From positions 1 through 46,300 of IMG/VR virus record IMGVR_UViG_3300013102_000013: a stretch of 46,300 nucleotides of DNA. The stretch is one strand, 5' to 3'. This document shows positions 15,306 through 24,845 of the stretch, in pieces. The notes beneath the pieces are model-generated. The model did no database searches and was not told the origin of the DNA. It saw only the letters and a list, made by a program, of their open reading frames with translations. The stretch is from a virus. How positions within the stretch are numbered: the first letter of the stretch is position 1; each line of letters opens with the position of its first letter. The translations under genes and the position numbers were made by a program.

Positions 15306-16687
15306 TTCAATACCCGTTATCCCAGGCGCAGGACGTGGGCGGCAAACTCTCACCTGTCACCAACCGAGTATTCAAAGGCGTGAACACCTACGATTCCCTC
15401 ATGATTGACGACACCTACTTCACAGACTCCCGCAACCTTTCCACCGAATCCTTCCCGGCTGTTTCCACAAGGCCGGGATATTCCGTATTAGGAACCTATG
15501 GAACTGCTGTATTGGGCATAGGCTTCTACAAGTCGGAACTTCATGCCGTGTTCAATGACGGAACGTGGAGACGTTACAATGGAAGCTGGACCACTCTCGC
15601 GTCTGGTCTATCCACGACAGAGAAATGGGCGTTCACGGTCTTTCAAGGCGCATTCAGTGAAATCAACCTAATCGGCGCTAACGGAGTGACCACAAAGCGG
15701 TACAACGGATCTATGGTGGCTGATTTAACTGGAGCGCCGGCAGGACTAAGATACGTCACCACGTACTCTAATCGGATATGGGGAGCGGTAGGCAAAGAAC
15801 TTCACTCCTGCCAACTCGATAATGCGGAAGTCTGGAACGTGTTCACGGCTACGGACGACGATCCCTTTATCAAGGACACCGAATCCATGCGCGGGGAAGA
15901 CATTCAAATGCTTTCGGGGAGCTTGTCTAAACTAACTATAGGTATGCGTAACGCACTGTTTGAACTCTATGGTGACTTAACCTCTAACTTCTCTGTAAAG
16001 CTCGTTGTGGACGATGTGGGCGTGTTAAACAACGAATCCGTATGCACACAGCGTGGCATGATGCGAATCATTGACGAACAAGGGATCTACGACTACAGCG
16101 GCGGCACGATACCAGACAAAGAATTCTCCGATATTGTAGGCGGCTACCTGGGAACGCTCAGCAATACATGCGCCGGTGCCGATGTAGATAACTTATACTT
16201 TAAGACCACAACGAATACTACTTTAGTCTACGATTCACGTACCGGCGTGAATGCGTGGTCTGTATGGTCTGGATTCAACCCTACGGCCTTCGCTTCACTG
16301 GACAATCAAATGTATGTCGGCGACTCTACGGGCCGTGTACTCAAGCTAGAGGGGCTGACAGACGGTGGTACAGCCATAGCGTGGTATGCCATAACCAAAC
16401 CATTCACCAATGCGTCCATAGCCCAAAAAATGCGGTGGTATAAAATGTTTGTTGTTGCGGAACTAGCTGAAGGTAGCACGTTTAAAGTCGAGTTGTCCAA
16501 ATCAGTAAGCGGCAGCGATTGGGAAACGGTGCAGAACATTACCGGTGGCGGATTAGGCGCAAGGAGAATCATCATTCCCGTATCGAAGTATGCGATTGAA
16601 AACTATATCCGGGTGCGTTTTAGTGGTACGGGATACATGAAAATGCACGAATACACCAGAGTACAACGGCAACTACCGCTTTATTAA
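15302..16687 (+). CDS. Tail nozzle/hub protein (P22 gp10- or T7 gp12-like)
   Basis: 461 residues from ATG 15302, with AAGGAGGTAACGA upstream (the longer frame from 15260 lacks such a site). Repeated beta blades with aromatic/Gly motifs (IGFYKSELHAVFNDGTWRRY, RYVTTYSNRIWGAVGKEL, FASLDNQMYVGDSTGRVLKL) indicate a beta-propeller, as in the nozzle proteins of T7-like and the gp10 stabilisation proteins of P22-like phages. It would close the DNA channel below the adaptors and carry the tailspikes. Size and order fit a short-tailed virion. Confidence 0.78.
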   Translation: MIQYPLSQAQDVGGKLSPVTNRVFKGVNTYDSLMIDDTYFTDSRNLSTESFPAVSTRPGYSVLGTYGTAVLGIGFYKSELHAVFNDGTWRRYNGSWTTLASGLSTTEKWAFTVFQGAFSEINLIGANGVTTKRYNGSMVADLTGAPAGLRYVTTYSNRIWGAVGKELHSCQLDNAEVWNVFTATDDDPFIKDTESMRGEDIQMLSGSLSKLTIGMRNALFELYGDLTSNFSVKLVVDDVGVLNNESVCTQRGMMRIIDEQGIYDYSGGTIPDKEFSDIVGGYLGTLSNTCAGADVDNLYFKTTTNTTLVYDSRTGVNAWSVWSGFNPTAFASLDNQMYVGDSTGRVLKLEGLTDGGTAIAWYAITKPFTNASIAQKMRWYKMFVVAELAEGSTFKVELSKSVSGSDWETVQNITGGGLGARRIIIPVSKYAIENYIRVRFSGTGYMKMHEYTRVQRQLPLY

Positions 16688-16698
16688 GGAGGGTTACA

Positions 16699-17325
16699 AT
16701 GGCAACATGGAAATCATCTGCTTTGTCCGCACCACCGCAGACAGAAGATGTGGCAGAACTACGGACCTATCTGAAGACTACGATCAATCAGTTTGCGATA
16801 ATGATGAAAGAGCTTGATTACGTATTGAACGGTCAGATTGATTTTCGTAACGTTCGTGCTAAATCTATTGATGCTGAACGATTAACTGTAGATGAACTGT
16901 CTGCAATCACCGCAAACATGGGTAAATTAACTTCCGGGGAGATTTATGGTGCATACATCGCAACAAGAGAGGCCGCATACCCTAGAGCGGAAATGAAGAA
17001 TACTGACGACCTGTTTGGAACATACTTCGATGCCGACAACTATATTAAGTACAAGGCAGACTATGCCGGCGCTCCTGCTATCGAGTTTTACACAGCAGGA
17101 ACATTAAGAGCCAGACTCAGCACACTACTAGGCGGACTGCAGGTCGATTCACCAAACGGGACAAATCTAGACGGGATCAATCGGTTTCAAGATTGGACAA
17201 AGATACTTAACACCGCCACAAATCGAACGCTTCAAGACGAATTAGACGACATAAACGATTATTTTGCGTTGATTAATTCCAGCTTAATTTCGATTGATGC
17301 CCGGTTAACGGCCGGCGGTCTGTAA
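16699..17325 (+). CDS. Tail protein, possible trimeric needle/fibre component
   Basis: 208 residues. N-terminal helix (TEDVAELRTYLKTTINQFAI), then the segment NVRAKSIDAERLTVDEL followed by ITANMGKLTSGEI, a pattern frequent in phage tail-tip and fibre proteins before a receptor-contact region. A short beta domain (about 95-150) and a C-terminal helix end it. Located directly after the nozzle gene, so a tail needle or plug is plausible. No enzyme motif. Confidence 0.6.
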   Translation: MATWKSSALSAPPQTEDVAELRTYLKTTINQFAIMMKELDYVLNGQIDFRNVRAKSIDAERLTVDELSAITANMGKLTSGEIYGAYIATREAAYPRAEMKNTDDLFGTYFDADNYIKYKADYAGAPAIEFYTAGTLRARLSTLLGGLQVDSPNGTNLDGINRFQDWTKILNTATNRTLQDELDDINDYFALINSSLISIDARLTAGGL

Positions 17326-17330
17326 AATAC

Positions 17331-17361
17331 TTTACATGTAATGAAAAATACTCCATATTAT
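17331..17361 (+). promoter_or_regulatory. Possible promoter for the exported stalk-domain gene
   Basis: TTTACA at 17331-17336 and TATTAT at 17356-17361, spacing 19, in an AT-rich gap after the tail gene. The spacing is long, so confidence is modest. With the terminator at 17924 it would make the next gene an independent unit. Confidence 0.4.
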
Positions 17362-17394
17362 AGTTAATATCAAACGTGTGGAGGAATGGTAAAA

Positions 17395-17904
17395 GTGAAA
17401 AAGTATGTGGTAGGATTCATTGCCGGTCTGGTGTTTGCGTTATCATCTTCGGTGTTTGCTGAAGATATAGGCGGTTTAATCGGTAAAAAGATCGAAGGAA
17501 CGGCAAACGTCAATCTTGATGGAAAAGTGATTGGTTCGGCGGTCATCATAAACGGAACCAGTTATGCCCCGGTACGAGTGGTAAGTGAAGCTGCGGGTAT
17601 GGATGTTGGTTATGAGAAAGGAGTCGTCAAATTGAAACTTCCTGAAATACCGAAACCCAAAGTAAAAACAGTTGAAGAACTATCTGCAGATCTTGCAGAA
17701 TATCAAGCAAATGTACAGGCGACAAAAGAAGCTGTGGCGCGAATCCAGGATAACATTGCATCCGGTAAGTTTGAAGGAGACGAACTGGCCTACCTTCAAA
17801 CCAGTTTAGACCGCGGGGAAAAACAGATTTCAAATGACGAACAAAGAATTGCTGATATACAAGCGAAATTAAACGAATTGCAAGCGACAACTGCCAATAA
17901 TTAG
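17395..17904 (+). CDS. Exported protein with copper-amine-oxidase-like stalk domain
   Basis: 169 residues from GTG 17395, placed 10 bases after GGAGG; the in-frame ATG at 17386 is only 1 base after it. A clear signal peptide (KKYVVGFIAGLVFALSSSVF, cut after VFA) is followed by a stalk domain (about 40-80: VNLDGKVI, INGTSYAPVRVVSEAAGMDV) and a long coiled coil (about 95-165). Stalk domains are typical of Paenibacillus cell-wall proteins, so this looks host-derived. It has its own candidate promoter and a terminator inside the tail cluster, the layout of a moron. A cell-surface role, such as lysogenic conversion or exclusion, is inference. Confidence 0.8.
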   Translation: MKKYVVGFIAGLVFALSSSVFAEDIGGLIGKKIEGTANVNLDGKVIGSAVIINGTSYAPVRVVSEAAGMDVGYEKGVVKLKLPEIPKPKVKTVEELSADLAEYQANVQATKEAVARIQDNIASGKFEGDELAYLQTSLDRGEKQISNDEQRIADIQAKLNELQATTANN

Positions 17905-17923
17905 ATTAAAATAGAAGTAGCCG

Positions 17924-17952
17924 AAAGAGTGCCAGCCTAGGCGCTCTTTTTT
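17924..17952 (+). terminator. Rho-independent terminator after the stalk-domain gene
   Basis: 10-bp stem AAAGAGTGCC/GGCGCTCTTT (one G-U), 6-nt loop AGCCTA, then a run of T to 17952. It isolates the stalk-domain gene from the ejection-protein genes downstream. Confidence 0.88.
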
Positions 17953-17972
17953 ATTTCAAAAGGAGGGTTATC

Positions 17973-19433
17973 ATGGCTTATGATCTATCCGCAATACGTA
18001 AAGCCAAGCAGACGTATAAGACACCAAAAGCCGTAATGCCAGCGCCGCTACAGGCAGTCAAGGCGTTGTCAAGCACCGTCCCAAATAAGACAACCACACT
18101 ACCTGTAATGGCCGCACAGGCGATGGCAACAAATACGCCGGCCGTCCCCCGCACTGAACAAACACTGAACACCATTCAGAGCGCGGTGAACAAGCCTTTT
18201 CAGTTTAACGCTGACACGGACCATGGTTATCAAGCAGCATTACGAGCGGCACAGCAGAATCTTCAAGTGAGCCAGAAGAACACGAACGCACAACTCCGGG
18301 CCAGCGGGCAAGGGAAATCATCTTACTCTGAGACAGTGGCGAATCAACTCGCGAATCAGTCTAACGAAAACATTGCGAATAACATCTTACCACAGTATGT
18401 GCAGCAAGCTTATCAGCAGTACCAAGATGGCATTTCCAATCAATCGAATCTATACGGACTGCAGTATCAGCAAGACGTAACCACACCGCAGAACGAAGCA
18501 CAGATTACCGGAAACTATGTACCTCCTGCTGCTAAAGCCGCTATTGACAACTTACTGCAGTTGAAACAGCAAGCGGAAACCAAAGGCATCACTGCTAATG
18601 ACCGCGCCGCACTGAGCCAGCAAGCGGACGGGATCCGTGCACAGCTTCAGGCAATGGGGATTGATCCTGCGAAGTATGGGGCGAATGTTAGTGCAGCACA
18701 GGCCGGGGCGATTAATCCAGGGATTCGTACACTTGCCGGACAAGCTCAAGATACAAGCAAACAAGAGTCACAGTTTAACCAAGGAATTACTACAGCACAA
18801 TTAACCGGAGTCATGCCAAACGGAACTAAAACAACCACCGAACAGCAGAGACAACTTGCAAACCTCTGGACTGCAGCGGAACAGACTGGAACTATACCGA
18901 ACGAACTGGCGACATTGTACGGATTGCCACAAGGAACGCAAACGCTTGCGGCTAAACAGTTTGCACAGCAGTTAGCGGTCAGCCAGCAGAACGCAGACAC
19001 CTCACAGGCCAGCGCTAAAAGTAGCATGAATAACAACAGCTTTGGGCGATTGATGGACGTATGGAAGGCTACGGGCGCCGCTCCTAGCGGACTTGAAGCG
19101 TATGGCGTGGCTCCAGGAGAACAATGGTTCCAAGAAGCTGCTCAGATTAAAGAAAACAGCATGACACCGCAACAGGTGTTGTCGAACATCCGCGAACTGT
19201 ACCAAGAACCGATCATGACCACAACGACAAACAGTTTAGGACAACCGGTGCAAGAGGACAGCGGAAAAACAAAGTTAACCACGGAACCAACTAAGCGCAA
19301 GCAGATGTTTGATAACGTGGTAGACAGCGGACTCTCCAACACGGAGACCATGCAGGTTCTTTCATCCCTTGGATTCTCCAAAGAAGAAATCACGAAGATG
19401 TATAACGAGGGCCTTTCATCGGGGGGGCAGTAA
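17973..19433 (+). CDS. Internal virion (ejection) protein, zero-frame product
   Basis: 486 residues behind AAAAGGAGGG. Extremely rich in Gln, Ala, Asn, Thr and Ser, mostly helical, with no Trp-rich enzyme core. This composition and position, between tail and the giant 1510-residue protein, fit internal or ejected virion proteins of short-tailed phages. The last codons read TCG GGG GGG CAG TAA. The seven G residues, followed after 5 bases by a strong hairpin, could shift ribosomes to the -1 frame, fusing this protein to the glucosaminidase domain encoded next (about 623 residues in total). Confidence 0.78.
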   Translation: MAYDLSAIRKAKQTYKTPKAVMPAPLQAVKALSSTVPNKTTTLPVMAAQAMATNTPAVPRTEQTLNTIQSAVNKPFQFNADTDHGYQAALRAAQQNLQVSQKNTNAQLRASGQGKSSYSETVANQLANQSNENIANNILPQYVQQAYQQYQDGISNQSNLYGLQYQQDVTTPQNEAQITGNYVPPAAKAAIDNLLQLKQQAETKGITANDRAALSQQADGIRAQLQAMGIDPAKYGANVSAAQAGAINPGIRTLAGQAQDTSKQESQFNQGITTAQLTGVMPNGTKTTTEQQRQLANLWTAAEQTGTIPNELATLYGLPQGTQTLAAKQFAQQLAVSQQNADTSQASAKSSMNNNSFGRLMDVWKATGAAPSGLEAYGVAPGEQWFQEAAQIKENSMTPQQVLSNIRELYQEPIMTTTTNSLGQPVQEDSGKTKLTTEPTKRKQMFDNVVDSGLSNTETMQVLSSLGFSKEEITKMYNEGLSSGGQ

Positions 19434-19459
19434 GCCCCACGGCCTCGGCTAGTGGGGCT
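19421..19459 (+). promoter_or_regulatory. Candidate -1 programmed ribosomal frameshift signal
   Basis: Slippery run of seven G (19421-19427), a 5-nt spacer that holds most of the zero-frame stop, then an 8-bp perfect stem AGCCCCAC (19433-19440) with GTGGGGCT (19452-19459). The geometry is typical of -1 frameshift sites. There is no T run after the hairpin, so it is not a terminator. The -1 frame is open from here into the glucosaminidase domain, which lacks its own ribosome site. Confidence 0.7.
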
Positions 19460-19843
19460 AAACTCAACAGTACATTGAGTGGAGTCTTAAAGGGAACTGG
19501 AGATGTGTTTTCAACCGTGGGGACGAAATACGGTATTGATCCTGCATTACTTGCGGCAATTGCCGTACATGAGACTGGAAACGGAAGCAGCAACGCGGTA
19601 AAGAATAAAAACAATGTGGGCGGTATGATGGGCAAGAATGGTCTCATGACCTTTAATAGCCTGGAGGAAGGCATAGAAAAGATGGCCTCAAACCTTAAAC
19701 GAAACTACATTGACAAAGGGTTGACCACGATTCAACAGATTCAAAAGAAATACGCTCCAGTAGGAGCCGATAACGACCCTAACGGACTTAATAACTATTG
19801 GGTTAACGGTGTGACACGATATTATAATATGTTCTCTAAGTAG
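19427..19843 (+). CDS. Glucosaminidase (peptidoglycan hydrolase) domain, probably a -1 frameshift extension
   Basis: The open frame is entered from the seven-G run and encodes about 138 residues. After a Ser/Thr/Ala linker comes a FlgJ/LytD-type N-acetylglucosaminidase domain: YGIDPALLAAIAVHETGNGS with the likely catalytic Glu in HETGNG, then KNKNNVGGMMG, SLEEGIEKMASNL and KKYAPVGADNDPNGLNNYW. The only possible independent start, TTG 19475, has no ribosome site. The enzyme would open the cell wall locally while the genome is injected, as virion-associated murein hydrolases do. Tethering to an ejection protein by frameshifting would keep its copy number low. Confidence 0.8.
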   Translation, partial: AVSPTASASGAKLNSTLSGVLKGTGDVFSTVGTKYGIDPALLAAIAVHETGNGSSNAVKNKNNVGGMMGKNGLMTFNSLEEGIEKMASNLKRNYIDKGLTTIQQIQKKYAPVGADNDPNGLNNYWVNGVTRYYNMFSK

Positions 19844-19853
19844 GGGGTGGAAC

Positions 19854-22800
19854 ATGTCAACGCTTGACTTTAGCAAGCTACGCAAACAGAAGCAATCTCA
19901 ATCAGAATTAGATTTTGAAGCGTACCGCAATCGTCAATTGCGTGAGGAACAGCCGGCGCCACAGGTTGTTTCTCCGCAATCACAACTGCTTGAATCAACG
20001 CTGAAAAGTGTAGGTGTAGGATCCGAAAAGCAAAGTTTGCCTACACAGGGAATTGATTTTAAAGCGGCACAAGCGAATAAACCATTTGAAGGAAAGCTTC
20101 CTGCTGCTGATCTATTGCAAACTAACCAAGGGATACAGCAAACTTTGCAAGGGAAAGTGCCTGCAGCTAACTTGGTACAGCAGACCGGCCGTGGACCTGA
20201 GAATGCTTCTGCAGCAAATGACAAAACCATTTTTGACCGCATTGACGATTTCAACGCCTTTGGTGATCGGATGCAATCAGCTAGTACGTTTGGATTAACA
20301 AAACTGGTGGACCAAGCGTTTACCAAGATCGGTCCGGACGCATCCCGTCAAGCAGCGCAAGAACGACTAGACCGCGCGGAAGAAGCCAAAGGCGGGATTG
20401 TAGCCGATGTGTTAGGCTCTCTGGTTAGCGGTAAGACCGCGTATGACGTGGGCGGTAAATTAGTCGCGCCAATCGTGAAAAACTCGTCTAAGGCTGTGCA
20501 GAACCTGGTTAAAGGTACAGCAGCAGGGGCGCTATGGGAAGCACCACGACAAGTCAGTGAAGAAGTGGGCGAACGCTTCGGCGGGGATCAACAGTCTTTA
20601 GGACAACGCGCGGCGAATGTTGGTATTTCTGCCGGCTTGGGCGGACTCACTGATCTAGGGATTAACGCCGGGGGAGCATTATCGAAAGGGATTAAAAATC
20701 AGATTGTGGGTAAAGCGGTAGGTGGTGCTGTTGGCGTGGGTAGTTTGGGCGCGGCCATGGGTACAGCGAATGAGATTCAGGAAGCCATGTCAGGGCAACA
20801 GCAGTCTTTAGGCGGGAGATTGAAAGACGTTGGTCAATATGCGGCCGCTGGAGCTGCAATTGGCGCTGCTGGCGGTGCTTTATTTAGCAGATTCATGAAG
20901 AATAGAACGCCGATTGAAACGCCAACAGCAGATGTGGTCCCTGAATCCGCTCCGGGCATCCTTAAGGCCAGAGTTGTCACAAAGCCGGGACTTAATCAAG
21001 TGTTAGAACAAATGAAGCCACTGGTCACTGAGCGCATGACACCACCACTTGAAAACCCGAACGAATTAGCAAAATGGATTCAACGAAATTTCAAAAACGC
21101 TGGTGATGATATTTCACTGAATGAAATCCGCAAACTGGATTATGAAGAAATGCGTTCGCTCAGTGAGGAAATCCGCAAACAATTAACCGTGGAAGAATCT
21201 GCCCGAGCGGTAGCCAAGGACCTTGGATATGACTATGACAAGTTATTATCTTCCAAGAGCATTCCTAAAGATCTGGTCGAACGTGCCAAGAAGACGCAGG
21301 AACTACAGGAAGCTTATGGGGTAAAGAGTCCTGTTACGCGTACAGACGTGGTGAGATCAAATCTTGACGTTAAACCGAAAACGGAGATCACGGAACCTGT
21401 CAAATCACAAGCAGACGTTTCTACGGCAAAAACTGAGATCAAATCAAATGTTGAACCTAATCCGGTATCTGCAGAACAGATGGGAAGTGCTTCTGAACCT
21501 TCGCCACGTTCAACTGAAATCACAACAAGAGAACAGGAAATCAACGCCAAACCATTTAATGAACTCACGCAGGACGACATTGAATACTTACTTGAACAAT
21601 CTAAAGCACCTGAAACCATGAGCGCAGCAACAAACGATTTACAACCGGCCGCAGCACAACAACAGGATCTATTTACGGACCTGTTTGGCGAACAGAATCT
21701 AGGCATCAGCGCTAACCGCTCCAGCATCAGGGGACAAGGACCGGTCACTACCGAAGACATGATTGTAAGCCGTTCGATCCGCAATGACAAAGAAGGCGCT
21801 GTAGAGGCTGTCAAAGCACAAGTAAGAGCCGCCTATCAAGATCATGTGGATGCACTCGACCCACTGAAAAAGCTAGGTGACGATGTGTACGATACGGCCA
21901 TGGATGCAAACCGTGCCAACAACATTGCAAACGTCATTGTGGATGATGCGTTTGTGAACATGCAAGGTGAAGTGATTGGCGAAAGCTTGAAGGACGTATT
22001 TACCAAAGTGGCCAGAGGGCAAGACAAGAAATTCCTTGACTTCCTCAACCTGAAACGGGCTACCACGCGCATGAAGCGTAACGAGAAAGTGTTCGATGAT
22101 CGTCTGCAAATGACACCGGAGAAGGTAAATGAACGCATTGATTACCTGGAACGTACCTACCCAGGGTTTGAAGCCATCTCAAACGATTATTATAACTTCT
22201 GGAATAACGTCCGGCAGATTGGCGTAGACGAAGGACTCATTTCTCAGGAGATGAAAACAGCGCTTGAATCTGCAGAACCTTATTACGTTCCGCAAATGCG
22301 GCAGTTCTCACGTTCCGAAAAGCCGGGGAGAGACTTTATAGCCAAGAGTAGTAAACAATCGTTAAGCGGTCAGAAGGCGCCGATCCAGAAGCTATCCGAA
22401 GGCGGTTCTGGTAGACCATTGGTGGATGCACGGAAGTCCACGATTGAAGCGGTAGGCGCTTGGACTAATGCTGTTATGCGTAACCGTGCGTTACAACCTG
22501 TAGCAAGAGCGCTGAAAGAGAACCCGGATGCGTTCAAAGGGATTGTTTCTGTAGTGGATAACACCGCGAACGTATCTAAACAATCTATCGGCGACATTAA
22601 CGCCATCATTCAAAAAGACGGCATCGAAGGATTGATCAACGCTTTCGACAACAACTTTGAAATGGTGATGAACAAAGGTAAAAACATCAACCTTGATGAA
22701 GAGAATATCCTGCGGGTCATGGTAGACGGCGAACCTATGTATATGCGCGTAGAAGATCTCGAAGTAGTCAAAGCGGCTATCTCGATGGGACCGCAAGCAA

Positions 22801-24386
22801 CAAGCCTTTTAACCGATGTCATGGGCGCTATGTCTAATGCCACTAAACGCGGCGCTACAGGACTCCTAGCGCCTGTATTCGCGGTTAAAGGCGCGACTAT
22901 GGATTTAGCATCCTCTGCGATTCAGGCGCGTAATCCAGTCAAACAGGCGGCTTATACCGTGTACTCCATTTTCTCCGGTATTGGCGATGCACTTGACATT
23001 CCAGGTCTTCGAACATGGGCACAGGAATACCGTAGGCAGGGCGGCGGTTACTCTTACGCCTTAAAAGGTGAACGCAATGTCAACAAGTCCATCGACAATC
23101 TCACGCGTTACCCAAAGCTTTCCGGGCGTAACGCGTTGAAAACAGGCAAGAAGATTGTTGCATCACCCTTCAACATTCTTGAAGGCATCGGAAACATTGC
23201 CGAAAACGCACCACGCATAGCGGCTTCTCGCATTGAATTAGAGCGGTTAGGCGGGGAAATCACACCGGAGAACATCCGCAAAGCCATGAATGCGGGTAGA
23301 GAAGCGACAGTAAACTACTCCCGCAAAGGACTTAAAACGTCTGAGATAGAATCTATTGCCCCTTACAGCAACGCAGCCGTACAAGGTACACGTAGAGTGC
23401 TGAAAGCATTTAAAGACAATCCTGTGCGGACGACAGCGGCTGTAGGCGTGATTGCAGTCATTCCTAAACTCATTGAATACTCGCGCTTTCATGATGATGA
23501 AGACTATAAAAACATCCCGGCGCGCGAACGGATGCGGCATACCTTTGTCAGCAAGAATGCAGACGGTTCGTTTGTAAAGGTTCCGCTGGACCCTGCGTAC
23601 ACTTCATTCGGTGAAATGACCATCGAAGGACTACGGGCATTTAAAGACGGTGACTCTAAAGCGTTTAAAGGATCTATGGACGCGCTGGTGAACGCATGGA
23701 CACCGCCAATGTTGACCGGACTACTCCAAGGGTTGACTAAGGACACAGGCGTACAAGGAAGTTTAGCAGGACTTGCTAACGCGACAGTATTCGGACCTCC
23801 AACTTCCATTATCTCCAACAAGAGTTTTACCGGATCGCCGATTGTTCCGCAGTCTATGGAAGACCGTAGCGGACGCAATCAGTATGACGAAAAGACTTCC
23901 GCACTCGCTAAGAAAATCGGACAATGGACAAACTTCTCTCCAGTCATGACGGACTACATTATCAAGTCATACGGTGGTGATGCGGCGCGGATCGGATTAC
24001 CGCTAACTTCTTCACTTGGACAGGGTAACGTCAGAAACACACTGCTGCGGAACTTCATCACGGACCCAACATTCACGAACACGCTGTCGGAAGACTTCTA
24101 TGCTGCTAAAGACAAGCTGAATGAGGCCTATGCCAACTTCAACGAGGTGGGCGAAGAACTACCGTCCTGGTACAACGATGATCTGCGAAAAGCCTTAAAC
24201 TCTTCGGCAAAAGATTCTGTATCTAAAAGCTTGTCTGAACTACGGAACTATAAGAAACAGATAACTGCGGATAAGTCACTGAATGATAAAGAACGCACCG
24301 CCAAGCTGAAAGAGATTCAGGAGCAGATCAATAATATCTACATCCGGGTCAATTCAGCACTGAGTGAGAGCGGAGTGATCAAATGA
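19854..24386 (+). CDS. Giant internal virion (ejection) protein
   Basis: 1510 residues behind AGGGGGTGG. Residues 1-170 are polar and Gln-rich with a repeat (FEGKLPAADLLQTNQGIQQT, then QGKVPAANLVQQT). Residues about 215-345 carry Gly/Ala-rich, glycine-zipper-like hydrophobic segments (GISAGLGGLTDLGINAGGAL, YAAAGAAIGAAGGALFSRFM). The remaining 1100 residues are long, mainly helical and charged. There is no tape-measure-like uniform coiled coil and no tail-tube gene nearby, so it is better read as an ejected protein that spans the envelope, like T7 gp16 or the large proteins of N4-like and P22-like phages. No transglycosylase motif seen; the hydrolase is the separate upstream domain. Confidence 0.8.
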   Translation: MSTLDFSKLRKQKQSQSELDFEAYRNRQLREEQPAPQVVSPQSQLLESTLKSVGVGSEKQSLPTQGIDFKAAQANKPFEGKLPAADLLQTNQGIQQTLQGKVPAANLVQQTGRGPENASAANDKTIFDRIDDFNAFGDRMQSASTFGLTKLVDQAFTKIGPDASRQAAQERLDRAEEAKGGIVADVLGSLVSGKTAYDVGGKLVAPIVKNSSKAVQNLVKGTAAGALWEAPRQVSEEVGERFGGDQQSLGQRAANVGISAGLGGLTDLGINAGGALSKGIKNQIVGKAVGGAVGVGSLGAAMGTANEIQEAMSGQQQSLGGRLKDVGQYAAAGAAIGAAGGALFSRFMKNRTPIETPTADVVPESAPGILKARVVTKPGLNQVLEQMKPLVTERMTPPLENPNELAKWIQRNFKNAGDDISLNEIRKLDYEEMRSLSEEIRKQLTVEESARAVAKDLGYDYDKLLSSKSIPKDLVERAKKTQELQEAYGVKSPVTRTDVVRSNLDVKPKTEITEPVKSQADVSTAKTEIKSNVEPNPVSAEQMGSASEPSPRSTEITTREQEINAKPFNELTQDDIEYLLEQSKAPETMSAATNDLQPAAAQQQDLFTDLFGEQNLGISANRSSIRGQGPVTTEDMIVSRSIRNDKEGAVEAVKAQVRAAYQDHVDALDPLKKLGDDVYDTAMDANRANNIANVIVDDAFVNMQGEVIGESLKDVFTKVARGQDKKFLDFLNLKRATTRMKRNEKVFDDRLQMTPEKVNERIDYLERTYPGFEAISNDYYNFWNNVRQIGVDEGLISQEMKTALESAEPYYVPQMRQFSRSEKPGRDFIAKSSKQSLSGQKAPIQKLSEGGSGRPLVDARKSTIEAVGAWTNAVMRNRALQPVARALKENPDAFKGIVSVVDNTANVSKQSIGDINAIIQKDGIEGLINAFDNNFEMVMNKGKNINLDEENILRVMVDGEPMYMRVEDLEVVKAAISMGPQATSLLTDVMGAMSNATKRGATGLLAPVFAVKGATMDLASSAIQARNPVKQAAYTVYSIFSGIGDALDIPGLRTWAQEYRRQGGGYSYALKGERNVNKSIDNLTRYPKLSGRNALKTGKKIVASPFNILEGIGNIAENAPRIAASRIELERLGGEITPENIRKAMNAGREATVNYSRKGLKTSEIESIAPYSNAAVQGTRRVLKAFKDNPVRTTAAVGVIAVIPKLIEYSRFHDDEDYKNIPARERMRHTFVSKNADGSFVKVPLDPAYTSFGEMTIEGLRAFKDGDSKAFKGSMDALVNAWTPPMLTGLLQGLTKDTGVQGSLAGLANATVFGPPTSIISNKSFTGSPIVPQSMEDRSGRNQYDEKTSALAKKIGQWTNFSPVMTDYIIKSYGGDAARIGLPLTSSLGQGNVRNTLLRNFITDPTFTNTLSEDFYAAKDKLNEAYANFNEVGEELPSWYNDDLRKALNSSAKDSVSKSLSELRNYKKQITADKSLNDKERTAKLKEIQEQINNIYIRVNSALSESGVIK

Positions 24387-24529
24387 TTGAATTTGATCCT
24401 ACCGAATTTCAACACGGCCTATCCGCCGCTACCTTGCTCCTAATCGCTGCATTCCACGGGGATGAGATCGCTCAGTCCCTAGACCCGGAGGCGGTCCCTA
24501 TAGATGTGGATACTGGACTTTTGCTATGA
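24383..24529 (+). CDS. Small protein at the start of the lysis cassette
   Basis: 48 residues; ATG overlaps the stop of the giant protein (ATGA), so translation is coupled. Centre is moderately hydrophobic (GLSAATLLLIAAFHG); the rest is acidic (DPEAVPIDVDTG). No family recognised. It overlaps the next frame by 26 bases. Confidence 0.55.
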   Translation: MIEFDPTEFQHGLSAATLLLIAAFHGDEIAQSLDPEAVPIDVDTGLLL

Positions 24530-24845
24530 TCTTGCTTACTTCCTCTACAAAAGCGCTGATACGTTTAAATGGGATGCACTCATTATCTATGTGATTTATC
24601 AAGTGGGACGAAGAAACGGAATGCGCCTCTTCAAGAGATACTTGGAGGGGCATTTTCCTATCCTGCAATCGGAGGATGCACAATGGAAACTTTGGGTAAT
24701 GAAACAGATCGAAAGTATAAACGGGGCAAGATTCATACCCCAAAAAGAATACCGTGGAGTTACGCGCTCAAGGGGATATTTTCAGAGGAATGGAATTACG
24801 TCTGCGACATCATCACCAATGGCTATAAACCAGGAGGTAAACGAA
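24504..24845 (+). CDS. Open membrane-segment frame continuous with the amidase
   Basis: From ATG 24504 (GGAGG is 13 bases upstream) a frame runs without a stop into the amidase. Its first 65 residues look real: aromatic helix, hydrophobic span (WDALIIYVIYQVGRRNGMRL), then QSEDAQWKLW. The following 50 residues are less protein-like and overlap a better frame at 24683. Either this is an N-terminally extended, membrane-tethered amidase, or a separate small membrane gene whose stop has been lost. The amidase probably also starts internally at 24846. Confidence 0.45.

Noticed and set aside
19475-19843. Glucosaminidase domain as an independent gene from TTG 19475
   Set aside because: No ribosome site upstream of the TTG and the frame is open back into the seven-G run; frameshift fusion explains it better, though an independent start is not excluded.
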